Shown piece after piece: positions 54,315 to 63,811 of a DNA stretch of 64,000 nucleotides. Origin of the DNA: JAFGNB01 sp050304135 (GTDB lineage: Bacteria > Fibrobacterota > Chitinivibrionia > Chitinivibrionales > Chitinispirillaceae). The notes beneath the pieces are model-generated. The model made no database searches, was not told the DNA's origin, and was given only the letters and a program-made list of their open reading frames with translations. Position numbers and translations under genes: made by a program. Position 1 is the stretch's first letter; each line of letters opens with the position of its first letter. The DNA is taken from assembly GCA_050304135.1 (NCBI GenBank), contig JBNLDC010000025.1:1-64000 (forward strand), given 5' to 3'.

Positions 54315-54605
54315 ATGAAAATACTCCCAAAATTGATGGCTGTTTCAATTGTTGTTTTTTCTATACTAGTGAATACATATGCAGAAGCACCTAAAGTTAA
54401 AAAAATGGAAGCGCCTAAGCAAAGCAAAACCAATTTAGATGGTTGGTATGAGCAGGAACATTTCATTATTACGTACTATGTTGACACAAAATCTCAACTA
54501 TGTTTTGCCCGGTTGAATCAAGGTAATAACGGACAAGGGTTTACTGTTATCGACAGTGAAAAACTGAAAAGACGAGAAGAATGGAAAAATATTATTACCT
54601 GGTAA
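54315..54605 (+). CDS. Small secreted protein, unknown
   Basis: This protein of 96 residues has a signal peptide (1-23, ending TYA). A Lys/Pro-rich linker precedes a short beta domain with one Cys (YYVDTKSQLCFARLNQGNN). GAAAGGA precedes the ATG. The gene is more AT-rich than its neighbours, which hints at separate origin. No family is recognised. Confidence 0.6.
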   Translation: MKILPKLMAVSIVVFSILVNTYAEAPKVKKMEAPKQSKTNLDGWYEQEHFIITYYVDTKSQLCFARLNQGNNGQGFTVIDSEKLKRREEWKNIITW

Positions 54606-54965
54606 ATAAGCTGATTCAAGACTACTATGTAAATAATGGAGCACCGACACAGACGGCTAAAAATACACTTAAATCGTGCACTCGCTACAGAGGGTACTTT
54701 TCGGTACTCATGGAGAATAAATGACAGGGTAATTACATTCAAACAGTACTAATTGTTGCTATAACCTTCGATCTTCATCTACCATCTCGTCTCAACTGCT
54801 GAGCAGATGAGAAAAAAACCGCCACGCCGTAAGGCGTGACGGCACCAGTCAGAATGACTGACGGTATGATGAGCACGGGTTGTTACTCACATAGAAATAA
54901 ACGCAATGGACTACCTTCCGGTCAAGCCCTTCCGTAAATATCCGTTACCGGAAAATGGAAACACT
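54606..54965. other. Intergenic region between convergent genes
   Basis: Apart from the terminator at 54813-54839 and a small AGTCA/TGACT hairpin around 54846-54858, nothing is seen. Confidence 0.5.
54813..54839 (-). terminator. Rho-independent terminator (minus strand)
   Basis: On the minus strand CACGCC-TTAC-GGCGTG is followed by GCGG and seven T. It lies about 130 bp beyond the stop codon of the secreted protein gene at 54966. Confidence 0.7.
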
Positions 54966-55898
54966 TTACCGCCCTGCAGGTTCAAGCATCGATTCGTCAA
55001 GGTTTGATTCCTGCGATGCGTCAAGTGTGAAATGACTGAATTTATCAAATGATTTTCCGTTTATCAGGTTATGTCGACATAGAACCGAAACCGACGGCAC
55101 CAGTATTTTGTTCGCCCCCGAGCCGCGTTCCACATAGGAGAGCACTCCTTTTTCAGCGACAATCGATGCGACGTAAACCTCTCCCGTTAACGTGCCGCGC
55201 ACCTTGTTTTTGGCACCTGCATAGCGCTCAAGCCGCATCCGTGTCGCCGAAGGCAGTACCATCCGCTTTACCGGTACCGGCTCCAGATCGGGATCGCAGA
55301 ATTCAAACGCGCACAGTTCTCCTGATCCGGTAAAGGAAATGCGGGCGAATGCATCGTTGCCGACGATGTGCCGTCCGCTCACTTTCCGGGTGTACCGGCA
55401 GGTGTACATGGTGCGGTGCGGCTCAGGGTCTTCACGGGTGATCGCCCAGTCGGTTTCATCGTTGGCAAATACGAACAGTATGCTCCTTTCACCCAGCAGT
55501 GTTGTAAGCACACCGGCACTTTTGTCCCGCAATTTCCGTAAGCTGTTTTCGGATTCATCACTGAGCTTCGACAGATGCGGTGAATAATAATAGCACCGCC
55601 CGTTTTTTTCGTCATACCCGGCAAACCGCCGAAGGTTGTCGCCAATACCCGCGTCGCGGACAATACGGTCCACGTCATCGGCTGTCATTACATGCTGCTT
55701 TACCCGGTAAGCGACCGGTCTGCCCGCTGCATAGGTCGTATCGGGAAGCTGGCGTGACAATACCCGGGAAGCAGGTGCAATGGTCTCGCGGGTCAGTTCA
55801 TCAAATACCTGTTGTACCTCGCTTTTTATTACCAGGGGCGCCGCACTCAATTGCATGACCCCAGACACGACTACCGCAATAATAAATCGATTATTCAT
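54966..55898 (-). CDS. Exported protein, unknown
   Basis: This protein of 310 residues has a signal peptide (1-19, ending LSAA). Residues 20-180 carry a charged helical section, and 140-270 are beta-rich (HRTMYTCRYTRKVSGRHIVGNDAFARISF). No family is recognised. ATG at 55898 follows AAGGGAG. It lies 137 bp after the caspase-like gene on the same strand, so they may be co-transcribed and act together. Confidence 0.6.
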   Translation of the reverse strand: MNNRFIIAVVVSGVMQLSAAPLVIKSEVQQVFDELTRETIAPASRVLSRQLPDTTYAAGRPVAYRVKQHVMTADDVDRIVRDAGIGDNLRRFAGYDEKNGRCYYYSPHLSKLSDESENSLRKLRDKSAGVLTTLLGERSILFVFANDETDWAITREDPEPHRTMYTCRYTRKVSGRHIVGNDAFARISFTGSGELCAFEFCDPDLEPVPVKRMVLPSATRMRLERYAGAKNKVRGTLTGEVYVASIVAEKGVLSYVERGSGANKILVPSVSVLCRHNLINGKSFDKFSHFTLDASQESNLDESMLEPAGR

Positions 55899-56035
55899 TG
55901 ATGCTCCCTTCATTTTACCGCAACTGACATGTAAGTTCCGTAACGGTTATTGCAATGCAACTACTCTCTGGCTAATCCATTCGATTGAAGCAGGAATCAC
56001 TTTCAGGCCGTTGTTACCTTGTACAGGCCATTGTA

Positions 56036-56830
56036 TCAGTATTCAGGTGTTCCGAATGTGGACCAGCCGAGATACCCGATCCCCGATGGTGCCGGTGCAT
56101 CACTGGCATCGGCCCACAGTTCGTAAGCATAATTCATGTTCGGTGCGGCTGTAGCGGGCTGGAGTCCCCGGTTCCCCGCCACTTCATACACCCAATGTGC
56201 CTGGGCTTCCCGCCATGCCATGGAAATCGTATTTCCCGTAGTAACCCAGCGTTCCCAGAATTCAGCGGACATCTGTTGTTCGTCTACGTATTCGTACGTA
56301 TTCGCACGGTGTCCCTGAACCGTATGCACTCCGGCGAAGCAGTTTCCCCAGCGTTCAAACGGTTCCCTGCCCGATTCACAATCATCCGCGGCTGCAGCAA
56401 CGAACCAGGTACAGGCGGCCCCCTGCACCCACTTCAAATACCCGTTGCCGCCGAACCGTATATCAGTCCAGTTGGTAATTTCATAGGCGGGATCGCAGCC
56501 GAGATAGGGACCGGTGCCACACCCGTGTCCCGAATAGAAAAGAAAGTCAACCATATTGATTTCAGCGGATGTCCCCGTCCACCGGTAAGCGGTGCATTCT
56601 TCATCACGACGGTTGTACCGGTACCACGCATTGGGGAGAGACAATGCCTCTATCGCATAGTTGAAGCCATCGGCTTCCTCATGGGATCGCTGAAGATTCA
56701 GAACATAGGCACACCCGTTTCCGTAATAGTATTCAATACTGTGTGTTGCGTACCACATATACGGCGGCACCGCCTGTGTGACATGCACGATTACCGCTAC
56801 TCCGATGATACCTATTCCTTGCATTCTCAT
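56036..56830 (-). CDS. Exported caspase-like (DUF6345-type) protein
   Basis: This protein of 264 residues has a short N-terminal hydrophobic leader (4-20). A caspase/gingipain-like arrangement follows: VDFLFYSGHG (His102) and, about 38 residues later, YLKWVQGAAC (Cys140) TWFV, the usual spacing of a His-Cys dyad. The surroundings (WTDIRFGGNGYLKW) fit DUF6345 proteins as I recall them. Cleavage specificity cannot be read. ATG at 56830 follows GAGGAGG. If active it would be an exported protease; it could also be a catalytically idle homologue. Confidence 0.62.
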   Translation of the reverse strand: MRMQGIGIIGVAVIVHVTQAVPPYMWYATHSIEYYYGNGCAYVLNLQRSHEEADGFNYAIEALSLPNAWYRYNRRDEECTAYRWTGTSAEINMVDFLFYSGHGCGTGPYLGCDPAYEITNWTDIRFGGNGYLKWVQGAACTWFVAAAADDCESGREPFERWGNCFAGVHTVQGHRANTYEYVDEQQMSAEFWERWVTTGNTISMAWREAQAHWVYEVAGNRGLQPATAAPNMNYAYELWADASDAPAPSGIGYLGWSTFGTPEY

Positions 56831-57368
56831 TGTATCCGCCCTCCTCAATGTAAAATGAAAACAGGACATCTGCCGTTGCCGACCGATGATAACCGAACCG
56901 GATTTAATAGATTGATCATATAATCGACAGGCTGATCCACCTCACCCCCCCCCGTAGCGCATATTCAAAACCTCCTTTCTGTATCGATGCCAACGTCGGA
57001 AAACCACACCCGGTATCGGGTCATTTATGCAGCACATGCATGACCCTCTGCAAATAGATCCATTTCATTAAATGATACACAATTAACTATGTCAAGTTTT
57101 CATACAATAAAGTGTTACCATTTTCCGGTAACACCTTTATTTGGAAACCAGGCCCTCTGGCACCTGGGGTGTGCTTAGGTGTTGTTACCAAATAATTATA
57201 AAAACATATCTTATAAAAATTGTTCAAATGGTATAACTGCTTAAATATAAGGGTGTTAAATTATATTCAATAAAAACATTGTTACCAAAAATAGGCAACA
57301 TTAATCTTTTGGGCAGCTTGTAATGCCTTGCCATAGTATGTTATTTTGCTGTCTGGAAGGATCTGTGC
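56831..57368. other. AT-rich divergent promoter region
   Basis: This spacer separates the caspase-like gene from the TIGR02147 operon. A C9 run lies at 56945-56953. The operon-proximal half is very AT-rich and holds the TGTTACCA motifs described separately. No ORF is supported. Confidence 0.55.
57112..57287. promoter_or_regulatory. TGTTACCA operator-like motifs
   Basis: TGTTACCA occurs at 57113-57120, 57183-57190 and 57280-57287. The first forms an 8-bp inverted repeat with GGTAACAC (57112-57134). All lie within 260 bp upstream of the regulator start. They are good candidates for autoregulation by the TIGR02147 protein. Confidence 0.5.
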
Positions 57369-58214
57369 ATGCCGAACATATACACTTTTATCGATTACCG
57401 GAAATACCTGCTCGAGGTAATCGCTGAAAAAAAACTCGCCAATCCCCGCTTTTCCTGCCGCATGCTCTCGATGCAGCTCGGCATCAGCGCGGCGACGTTC
57501 GTCCGCATTGTTAACGGCAAACGCAATCTCAGCAGAAAAATGCTGCCGAAGTTCATTGCCTACCTGAAACTCAGGGATCGTGCTTCGGAATATTTTACCC
57601 TTCTGGTAGAACTCTCTCAGGTGAAAGATCCGGAAAGAAAAAACGCCATCTACCAGAAGATCCTCGATTTCCGTAGCGAGCGGGTCAAAACCCTTCAGCC
57701 ATCTCATTTTGCGCTTTTTGACAACTGGTTCCTGCCGGTACTCCGTGAAATTATTGATATCCGTGGGACCGTTGCCGATCACCGCTCTCTTGCCGACATG
57801 GTTCGTCCTCCGTTACCTGTCAAGGAAATCAGGAAAGCGGTACGCACCCTTACTGATTCGGGATTACTTACCACCGATAAAAACGGAAAGTATTGTTCAT
57901 CCGACAAACTGCTCTCCACCGGAGATACATGGGAACATATTGCCATCAGTCGTTTTCAGGGTGAAATGATACGGCTTGCGGGAGAAGCGCTGCTGACTAT
58001 TCCAAAAAAAGAACGTGATATCTCTACCTTGACCGTCGGGGTTTCCGGCGACGACATTATCCGGATAAAGGAGATTCTGCGAAGAACCCGTCAGGAGATC
58101 CTATCGCTGATCGAAGGCAGTTCCGACCGGGAGTATGTCTACCAGCTCAACACACAGTTTTTCCCGCTCAGCACCAACCTTACCGAAAGCGATTCCCATG
58201 ACGCTGAAAAGTAA
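57369..58214 (+). CDS. TIGR02147-family regulator
   Basis: This protein of 281 residues has the TIGR02147 pattern: opening IYTFIDYRKYLLEVIAEKK, a helix-turn-helix-like SCRMLSMQLGISAATFVRIVNGKRNLS, RASEYFTLLVELSQVKD, and a C-terminal winged-helix-like part (IRKAVRTLTDSGLLTT). The family is known mainly from Fibrobacterota and a few other groups and is taken to be transcriptional. GGAAGGA precedes the ATG. It overlaps the following lipoprotein gene by 17 bp, a recurring arrangement for the family as I recall it. Confidence 0.83.
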   Translation: MPNIYTFIDYRKYLLEVIAEKKLANPRFSCRMLSMQLGISAATFVRIVNGKRNLSRKMLPKFIAYLKLRDRASEYFTLLVELSQVKDPERKNAIYQKILDFRSERVKTLQPSHFALFDNWFLPVLREIIDIRGTVADHRSLADMVRPPLPVKEIRKAVRTLTDSGLLTTDKNGKYCSSDKLLSTGDTWEHIAISRFQGEMIRLAGEALLTIPKKERDISTLTVGVSGDDIIRIKEILRRTRQEILSLIEGSSDREYVYQLNTQFFPLSTNLTESDSHDAEK

Positions 58215-58878
58215 TCTTCTGATATCTGTTCTCCGTGCTCTGCTGCCGGCCCTCATGGTATACTGCCTACACTGCACCGTAAGTAATCCGGATACCGTTG
58301 CGGGGGGGCTTGAAACCACTAACGGTATCACCTTCAGCATCGCCAACGGAAGTATATCCGGTGTAACGGCGCCAAAAACCAGGGTCATACTCTGTGATAC
58401 CGCGTACGTACCACCGGAAATCAGCCCGCAACGGTATATCGATACCGCCATCAGTGACGCCGGTGGGCATTTCACTTTTTCCGAATTGCCGAGGGGAAGC
58501 TATGCTCTGGCGGCAGGAAATGCAGATCTCACCTCCGGATGCCTCATTACCCCTCTCATGGTTGATCCCGGCAGTTCGACCCGGATCAACGATTCAGCCC
58601 TATTCGTACCACTTGCCGCACTGCCGGTACAGACACGATCGGATTCCACCACTGCCGCAGGCAGCATCGTTTTCATTAGAGGCACCCCCTTTGCAACACT
58701 CACCGGAGAAGCGGGAGCAGGATCACTGAGCGGTATTCCATCCGGAGTTTACAGGATAGAAGCGTATTTGAAAACACAGAAAGACCTTACTCCGGTATTG
58801 TACACCGCGACTTCCGAAGCGGTTCGCGTCAACGAGACCTCCAGTATTCTGACTTTGGATCTGAAGCAGCAACAATAA
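58198..58878 (+). CDS. Lipoprotein coupled to the TIGR02147 regulator
   Basis: This protein of 226 residues has a leader with Cys-containing YCLHC (Cys23/26, lipobox-like). Two carboxypeptidase-regulatory-like beta units follow (ISGVTAPKTRVILCDTAYVPP, AGGHFTFSELPRGSYALAAGN, and the later LSGIPSGVYRIEAYL). It could present a ligand or sense wall state; the ligand is unknown. The start lies within the end of the regulator gene. Confidence 0.7.
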   Translation: MTLKSNLLISVLRALLPALMVYCLHCTVSNPDTVAGGLETTNGITFSIANGSISGVTAPKTRVILCDTAYVPPEISPQRYIDTAISDAGGHFTFSELPRGSYALAAGNADLTSGCLITPLMVDPGSSTRINDSALFVPLAALPVQTRSDSTTAAGSIVFIRGTPFATLTGEAGAGSLSGIPSGVYRIEAYLKTQKDLTPVLYTATSEAVRVNETSSILTLDLKQQQ

Positions 58879-58891
58879 TTGGAGAATAGTC

Positions 58892-59356
58892 ATGATAACG
58901 GAAAACGAAAAATCCCTCGGCAACGCAGCCACCGATGACCGGTACAGTGCCAACCGTATATGTATTGTCAACCCCTACGCCGGAGCGGTAACACTCGCCC
59001 TTCGTGCGACCAATTTACTGCAGGCGGAAGCTGCGGTACACATACTACCGGCCGATGAAGAGATAACCTCACTGGAATACCTGAAACTTGATACGAAATT
59101 CAATTGTGAAGCGACATTACGATCCAATCCCTTGAGCCTCAACAATCGTCGGGCTCTTATCCGGTTTTCCGCCTGGTCGGTTCATACTGACCATTACAGC
59201 GGTAAAGTTGTCATCGACATTCTTCAGAATAATCAGCACTGTCTCATCAGTAAATCGGCGGATTGGTTCCGGATAGTTCCCAAATACGGTACCGGTCAGG
59301 CGTTTGAGTGGATTACCATTATTCATTTATACTGCACTCCGACCAAAGAGGCATAA
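58892..59356 (+). CDS. Hypothetical cytoplasmic protein of the TIGR02147 operon
   Basis: This protein of 154 residues has no signal or membrane segment. It shows alternating beta strands (ALIRFSAWSVHTDHYSGKVVIDIL, FEWITIIHLYC) and few helices. No family is recognised. GGAG lies 8 bases before the ATG. It is 13 bp after the lipoprotein and 6 bp before the receiver gene, so all four genes are probably one transcript. Confidence 0.55.
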   Translation: MITENEKSLGNAATDDRYSANRICIVNPYAGAVTLALRATNLLQAEAAVHILPADEEITSLEYLKLDTKFNCEATLRSNPLSLNNRRALIRFSAWSVHTDHYSGKVVIDILQNNQHCLISKSADWFRIVPKYGTGQAFEWITIIHLYCTPTKEA

Positions 59357-59362
59357 CATCGA

Positions 59363-59749
59363 ATGCAGACCTGCGGGACATCCGGACAAACGATTCTTGT
59401 GGCCGATGACGATCGGAACTGTCTTTCAATGATTGCTATCGCACTGCAGGAGTCCGGCCATCTGGTCGCTACGGCTGCCAATGGGATTGAAGCACTTGAA
59501 CAGCTGCGAAAGAACCCGTCGATTGCGATAGTCATTACCGATATTATAATGCCGGAAAAGGAGGGAGTAAGCCTAATCCGTTCTATCAGAAGGCAGTACG
59601 GTACAATGAAAATCATCGCCATGACCGGATCAACTAATTGGGAACCTATATTTGCCGCTGCAAGTGATTTCGGGGTCGATGTAACCCTCCGTAAACCGTT
59701 CAAAATAGACCGCCTTCTGGAAATAGTTGGTTTGGAACTGGCAAAATAG
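59363..59749 (+). CDS. Single-domain response regulator (CheY-like)
   Basis: This protein of 128 residues is a lone receiver domain. Acid pocket ADDDRN, phosphoacceptor Asp in VITDIIMPEKEG (about 60), Thr in IAMTGST and Lys in LRKPFKID are all present. No output domain is fused, so it signals by protein contact. The only histidine kinase in this window is at 1091, so its kinase is not in this operon. Confidence 0.85.
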   Translation: MQTCGTSGQTILVADDDRNCLSMIAIALQESGHLVATAANGIEALEQLRKNPSIAIVITDIIMPEKEGVSLIRSIRRQYGTMKIIAMTGSTNWEPIFAAASDFGVDVTLRKPFKIDRLLEIVGLELAK

Positions 59750-59997
59750 CAGGCAATTTTGCTCAGACTACCGTAGTGTAACCTGCCTTCCGATCTGCTG
59801 CAACAGCAACCTGAAAATTTCCCGGGTTCGTTCGGGATACTACTATATTTTATATCGGGTATGAAGGGTGCAGCTCTCAAAATGTGGTTGCGTAGTATAA
59901 TGGACTCCTCCTCCGCATAAACCTACCCACTCACTGGTATTTAATACATAATTACAATTCTGTTGAATCCGTTGATGTCTTTTCTGGAGGAATGTTA

Positions 59998-60636
59998 ATG
60001 AAAAGCCTGTTCACTATTGTCATTGCTATAGTAATGGTACTGCAGTGTGCATCAACCGCACCGGAGCTTCCGGTTTACGATGCATTCAACCACTCCGAAA
60101 AGAGACTCGTCGGAGTATTACCGATCAGTAACGAAACCGGTGAGGCACGTTTTAACGAGCTGTTCAGCTCACTTTCGGGCAAGTATATCAATGAGCTTAA
60201 AAACACCGGACGGTACCGGGTAATCGAACGCGAAAAACTCTCGGCGATTCTCAGGGAGCATGCACTCTCTGCAAGTGGCGTTGTTGATGTCGCAACCGCT
60301 ACGGAAATAGGTAAATTTCTTGGAGTTGATGCGGTGGTACTTTCATCAGTATCTAAGGTGACATTCAGAAAAGGATTGTTGTTCGGACTCTTGGCATGGA
60401 TTCAAAAAAAGTCGGTTGAAGCAACTATGGAAGCCCGGATTGTTGATGTTACCACCGGTGAAGTCCTCTCGACAGCCTCGACGATTGCAGTGGCGTGGGA
60501 CCGGAAGTGGGTCGCGTTATTTGTCTTCAGGCTCGGTGGAAAAAGCAGCAGGGTGCAGCTCGAAGCACAGGCAGTTGAATACGCTGTACAAAAAACGGCC
60601 AATCAGCTCGGAGCTGATGCCGTAAAAAAACAGTAG
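59998..60636 (+). CDS. CsgG-like lipoprotein
   Basis: This protein of 212 residues has lipobox LQCAS (Cys17) and a CsgG/HfaB-like domain: RLVGVLPISNETGEARFNELFSSLSGKYINEL, RYRVIEREKLSAILREH, EIGKFLGVDAVVLSSVSKVTF, ARIVDVTTGEVLSTAST. In curli systems CsgG forms the outer-membrane export pore; many relatives are only periplasm-facing accessory lipoproteins, which fits the lack of curli genes here. ATG at 59998 has GGAGG seven bases upstream. Confidence 0.75.
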   Translation: MKSLFTIVIAIVMVLQCASTAPELPVYDAFNHSEKRLVGVLPISNETGEARFNELFSSLSGKYINELKNTGRYRVIEREKLSAILREHALSASGVVDVATATEIGKFLGVDAVVLSSVSKVTFRKGLLFGLLAWIQKKSVEATMEARIVDVTTGEVLSTASTIAVAWDRKWVALFVFRLGGKSSRVQLEAQAVEYAVQKTANQLGADAVKKQ

Positions 60637-60815
60637 AACCTGAAGAAGCATAAGGATTTTTGGCTTGCGCAACTGTGGTATGAAGATTATTCGAAAAGAT
60701 AATCGCCGTAGCATACAGTCATTACCCTTCACCGGTAGTGACAGCATACCTACATACACATGCCACTCACCCGCGCAACCTGGAGAGTCATGCTGATCCC
60801 TGGTAACGGGGGAGA

Positions 60816-63278
60816 TCAGTAAACCGTATTCAACCGCGCAAGCATGCGGTGGCCGCCCACGTCCCATACGGCATAAACAATGCCGCTCCCGCCGCCGATG
60901 CTTCGATTGACAAGCACACCAGCGCCGTTCCTGAGAACATATGCCCCCCGCTCCCTTCCCTGAATATCAATAATCCGTACGGTTTTTTCCACCCCCGCAG
61001 GAAACGAGAGCATCGCTCCCCGTGCCGTGCGGGCGATATTCAGATGCGATGCATCGAGGTAACCGACCTTTGAAGGTATCAGGCGCGCCGCAGTTTCGGA
61101 CCATGCAAAAGGGCCGACCGTTTCGGCAACCGGCGCGACACTGGTCAGTGTTACGGAAGGAGTACTTGAAACACAATTAGCCGTTGCGGTTACGGTTATG
61201 GTCCCGGCATTTCTGCTGGTTCTCAGCAGGACTCCGGCTCTGCCGCCTTCTGCAGCGACGGTTACCGGATTACCGGAGTCGGTTACCGATGTGCTGTGAC
61301 CGCCGTACAGGAGTCGTACGCTCGACGCCGGTGATGCGGTGAAAGTAATGTTGCAATTCGTGTGCTTGCAGGCGTTACTCGCATCTCGCAGGGTTGCGGT
61401 GATGAGGGAGATATCAGACCCGTCCGCTTTAAGGGTAGTATTATCGGCGGCAAGTTCGAGCTTGGTCGGGGTACCGTTTGACCAGTAGTCGGGTGCCGCG
61501 TTCGTGTAGGTGTTCCTCATTTTGAAATACACGTTCTTGGGCAGCCAGAGACGGTCGACGATCCCCTCGCGACCGGTTGTATTACGTCCCGAGCTGTAAT
61601 CCATGAAACACCAGAAGTACGCTCCCGCCATTTTCGCTCCGTTACCCCAGTATTTCGCATTCATGGTCCTGTCTTCGATGATTGCTTCGCTGCAATTACT
61701 GGTCATATCCGCATCCATCGCGTTTCCCCGGACATAATCGCGATACCAGCTTCCGTAATCTGAGCAGTCCTTCCCTCCGTTCCCGTAGGCCTCGGTATTG
61801 ATACTATAGGCGTTCTCCGATGAGGATTCGTCATAATTCAACCCTAATGCATCAAATTTATACTTGGTACCTCCCTGAATACACGCAACCAGAGTAACCC
61901 GGCCCGAACCCGCGACTGGATCGAGCCCATGAATGATGTTGTTCTCATTATTGAATTCAGCCTGCAGCGACTCGGTTGTTTCGTTGAACATGCTCCAGCC
62001 GTAAATACAGGGATGATTATAACCATCAAGAACCATTGCGGTGTCGCAGGAGTACATGTGGTTCCAGAATGCGTTGTTGCCCTTGAAGGAACCGCCGCAT
62101 CCCCAGGTGGGGACTTCGCACAGTACCAGCATGCCGAGTGAGTCGCAGGCATCATAGAATGCCCGGGAGCGGGGATAGTGCGAACATCTGATACTGTTCA
62201 TGCCCATGGCTTTTATCATCTCCACCTGTTTCACGAACCTCGAATCGGGGACCGCGTTCAGGATCCAGCCCATGAACTGTGCCATGCAGACTCCCCGTAT
62301 TTTTGTGGGGGTGCCATTGACGGAGAATACCGTACTGTTTCCACTGCCGCTCCACGAGAAAAAACGCAGCCCCACCTTTTCGACGACACTGTCAACGGTT
62401 ACTCCGCCCACGGCAACCACTGTCCGGAGCGAATAAAGGTAGGGAGCTGCGGGTGACCAGAGCGACGGTGAAGCTACGGTTCCGGTGGTAAGATTGACAT
62501 CTGATGAACTCCCGGCACTAAGGTCCGTAGTACCGGTTGCCGTAGCAACGCTTTTCCCCGATGCATCAACAAGGGTGAGGCTGACATTCACGCTCTTTGT
62601 CGCGGCGGCATCGTTTCTGACGGTGGTGACGGCATGGACTTTCGGACTCGCGGCAGAACCGGTGGTCGTGATCCGCTGTCCCCAGAGCGGTACATAGACA
62701 CTGTCCTTGCAGAGCAGATACACATTGCGGTACATCCCCGAAAACAGTTCATAGTCGGGCATCTGACCTCCGTCGCCGCCCGGCGGAATGTTCCCGTCGG
62801 TGCCTGCGTTGCACCTGACGGCCACGACGTTGGTGTCCCCTCTTTCAAGAGCATCCGAAATGTCGAAGAAGAACGCGGTGTAGCCGCTGTGGTTGTGGGA
62901 ACCGACCGACGTTCCGTTAACATATACCTTTGCGGTCTGCATTATCGCGCCGAAATAAATGAACATCTTCCTGGCGTCAGCCGGACAGTAGAATTTTTTC
63001 CGGTAACAGAAATCGCTTTTAACCGTACCACCAATGGCTTTCTGTTCGGCACTGTGGACAGGGGCGGCATACGTTGCGGAATGCGGCACACTCACCGTCT
63101 CCCACGATTCGTCGTTATAGCTTTTCGCTTCCATTCCGCTCTGGGTTCCGGTAGCGAACTTCCAGTCGAGGTTGAACGGTACGTCGTAGAGGGATTTACG
63201 CGCAGCCCGTATCGGGGAAAATGTTGCAACGACAACTCCGAGAATTAACGCGAACAGTCTGACGTCCCGCAGGTACAT
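60816..63278 (-). CDS. Secreted GH2-family glycosidase
   Basis: This protein has 820 residues. The signal peptide is at 1-26. GH2 layout: a jelly-roll domain (FNLDWKFATG, SVPHSATY, YVNGTSVGSHNHSGYTAFFFDIS), an Ig-like domain, and a TIM barrel (MGMNSIRCSHYPRSRAFYDACDSLG) with acid/base Glu433 in GWSMFNETTE and likely nucleophile Glu496 in INTEAYG. Ig-like and beta tail domains follow and may sort it to the surface. Substrate (beta-galactoside, mannoside or glucuronide) is unclear. ATG at 63278 is chosen because AAAGGAG is properly spaced; ATG 63284 is too close. No clear terminator is seen. Confidence 0.83.
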   Translation of the reverse strand: MYLRDVRLFALILGVVVATFSPIRAARKSLYDVPFNLDWKFATGTQSGMEAKSYNDESWETVSVPHSATYAAPVHSAEQKAIGGTVKSDFCYRKKFYCPADARKMFIYFGAIMQTAKVYVNGTSVGSHNHSGYTAFFFDISDALERGDTNVVAVRCNAGTDGNIPPGGDGGQMPDYELFSGMYRNVYLLCKDSVYVPLWGQRITTTGSAASPKVHAVTTVRNDAAATKSVNVSLTLVDASGKSVATATGTTDLSAGSSSDVNLTTGTVASPSLWSPAAPYLYSLRTVVAVGGVTVDSVVEKVGLRFFSWSGSGNSTVFSVNGTPTKIRGVCMAQFMGWILNAVPDSRFVKQVEMIKAMGMNSIRCSHYPRSRAFYDACDSLGMLVLCEVPTWGCGGSFKGNNAFWNHMYSCDTAMVLDGYNHPCIYGWSMFNETTESLQAEFNNENNIIHGLDPVAGSGRVTLVACIQGGTKYKFDALGLNYDESSSENAYSINTEAYGNGGKDCSDYGSWYRDYVRGNAMDADMTSNCSEAIIEDRTMNAKYWGNGAKMAGAYFWCFMDYSSGRNTTGREGIVDRLWLPKNVYFKMRNTYTNAAPDYWSNGTPTKLELAADNTTLKADGSDISLITATLRDASNACKHTNCNITFTASPASSVRLLYGGHSTSVTDSGNPVTVAAEGGRAGVLLRTSRNAGTITVTATANCVSSTPSVTLTSVAPVAETVGPFAWSETAARLIPSKVGYLDASHLNIARTARGAMLSFPAGVEKTVRIIDIQGRERGAYVLRNGAGVLVNRSIGGGSGIVYAVWDVGGHRMLARLNTVY

Positions 63279-63811
63279 GATCATTCTCCTTTGTAATGGT
63301 ATACCGGTTTATCCTGAATACATCTTCATCGGTAAATCTTCTCTGATCAGCAAGTATCGGATGTTCTCCTCAATTGGGAAGGCCGCACCATCTGCAATCG
63401 TCGATACAATTATTATTACCGGAAATCGGTTGGAGATACAAGTACAGCATTGCCTGTACTAGTGTGCTAGTACTGATGATGTGTAAAACCATTTTTAAAT
63501 TACTTTACACTGATTTTCAGAATCAAGTTTATTTTTCTGAAGGTACTTTAATCTCGAGATCGGGGTCACTATGTCACTACCGTTCTTGTAAGCGTTAAGT
63601 ATCCGGTACTCTGTACCGTTTTGATTATGCCGCTTTCGGAATCGGTATCGTCTTTTATCCCGTTTTTTTCGAAATCGGTACAAACGAAATGGCGTGGAAC
63701 AGCGGATACCAGCTTCTTAACGAATTTAATGACAATCTATATCTCAATGTGCCGGCCAGGGTGCATACCTTGAGGTTGGCCATCCACACAGTGCGACGAA
63801 AGAGGTAGCAG
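63279..63811. other. Divergent promoter region
   Basis: This spacer separates the GH2 gene from the DUF3788 gene. A 7-bp inverted repeat GTACTAG-TGTG-CTAGTAC lies at 63456-63473, about 180 bp upstream of the GH2 start, a possible operator. No ORF is supported. Confidence 0.45.
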
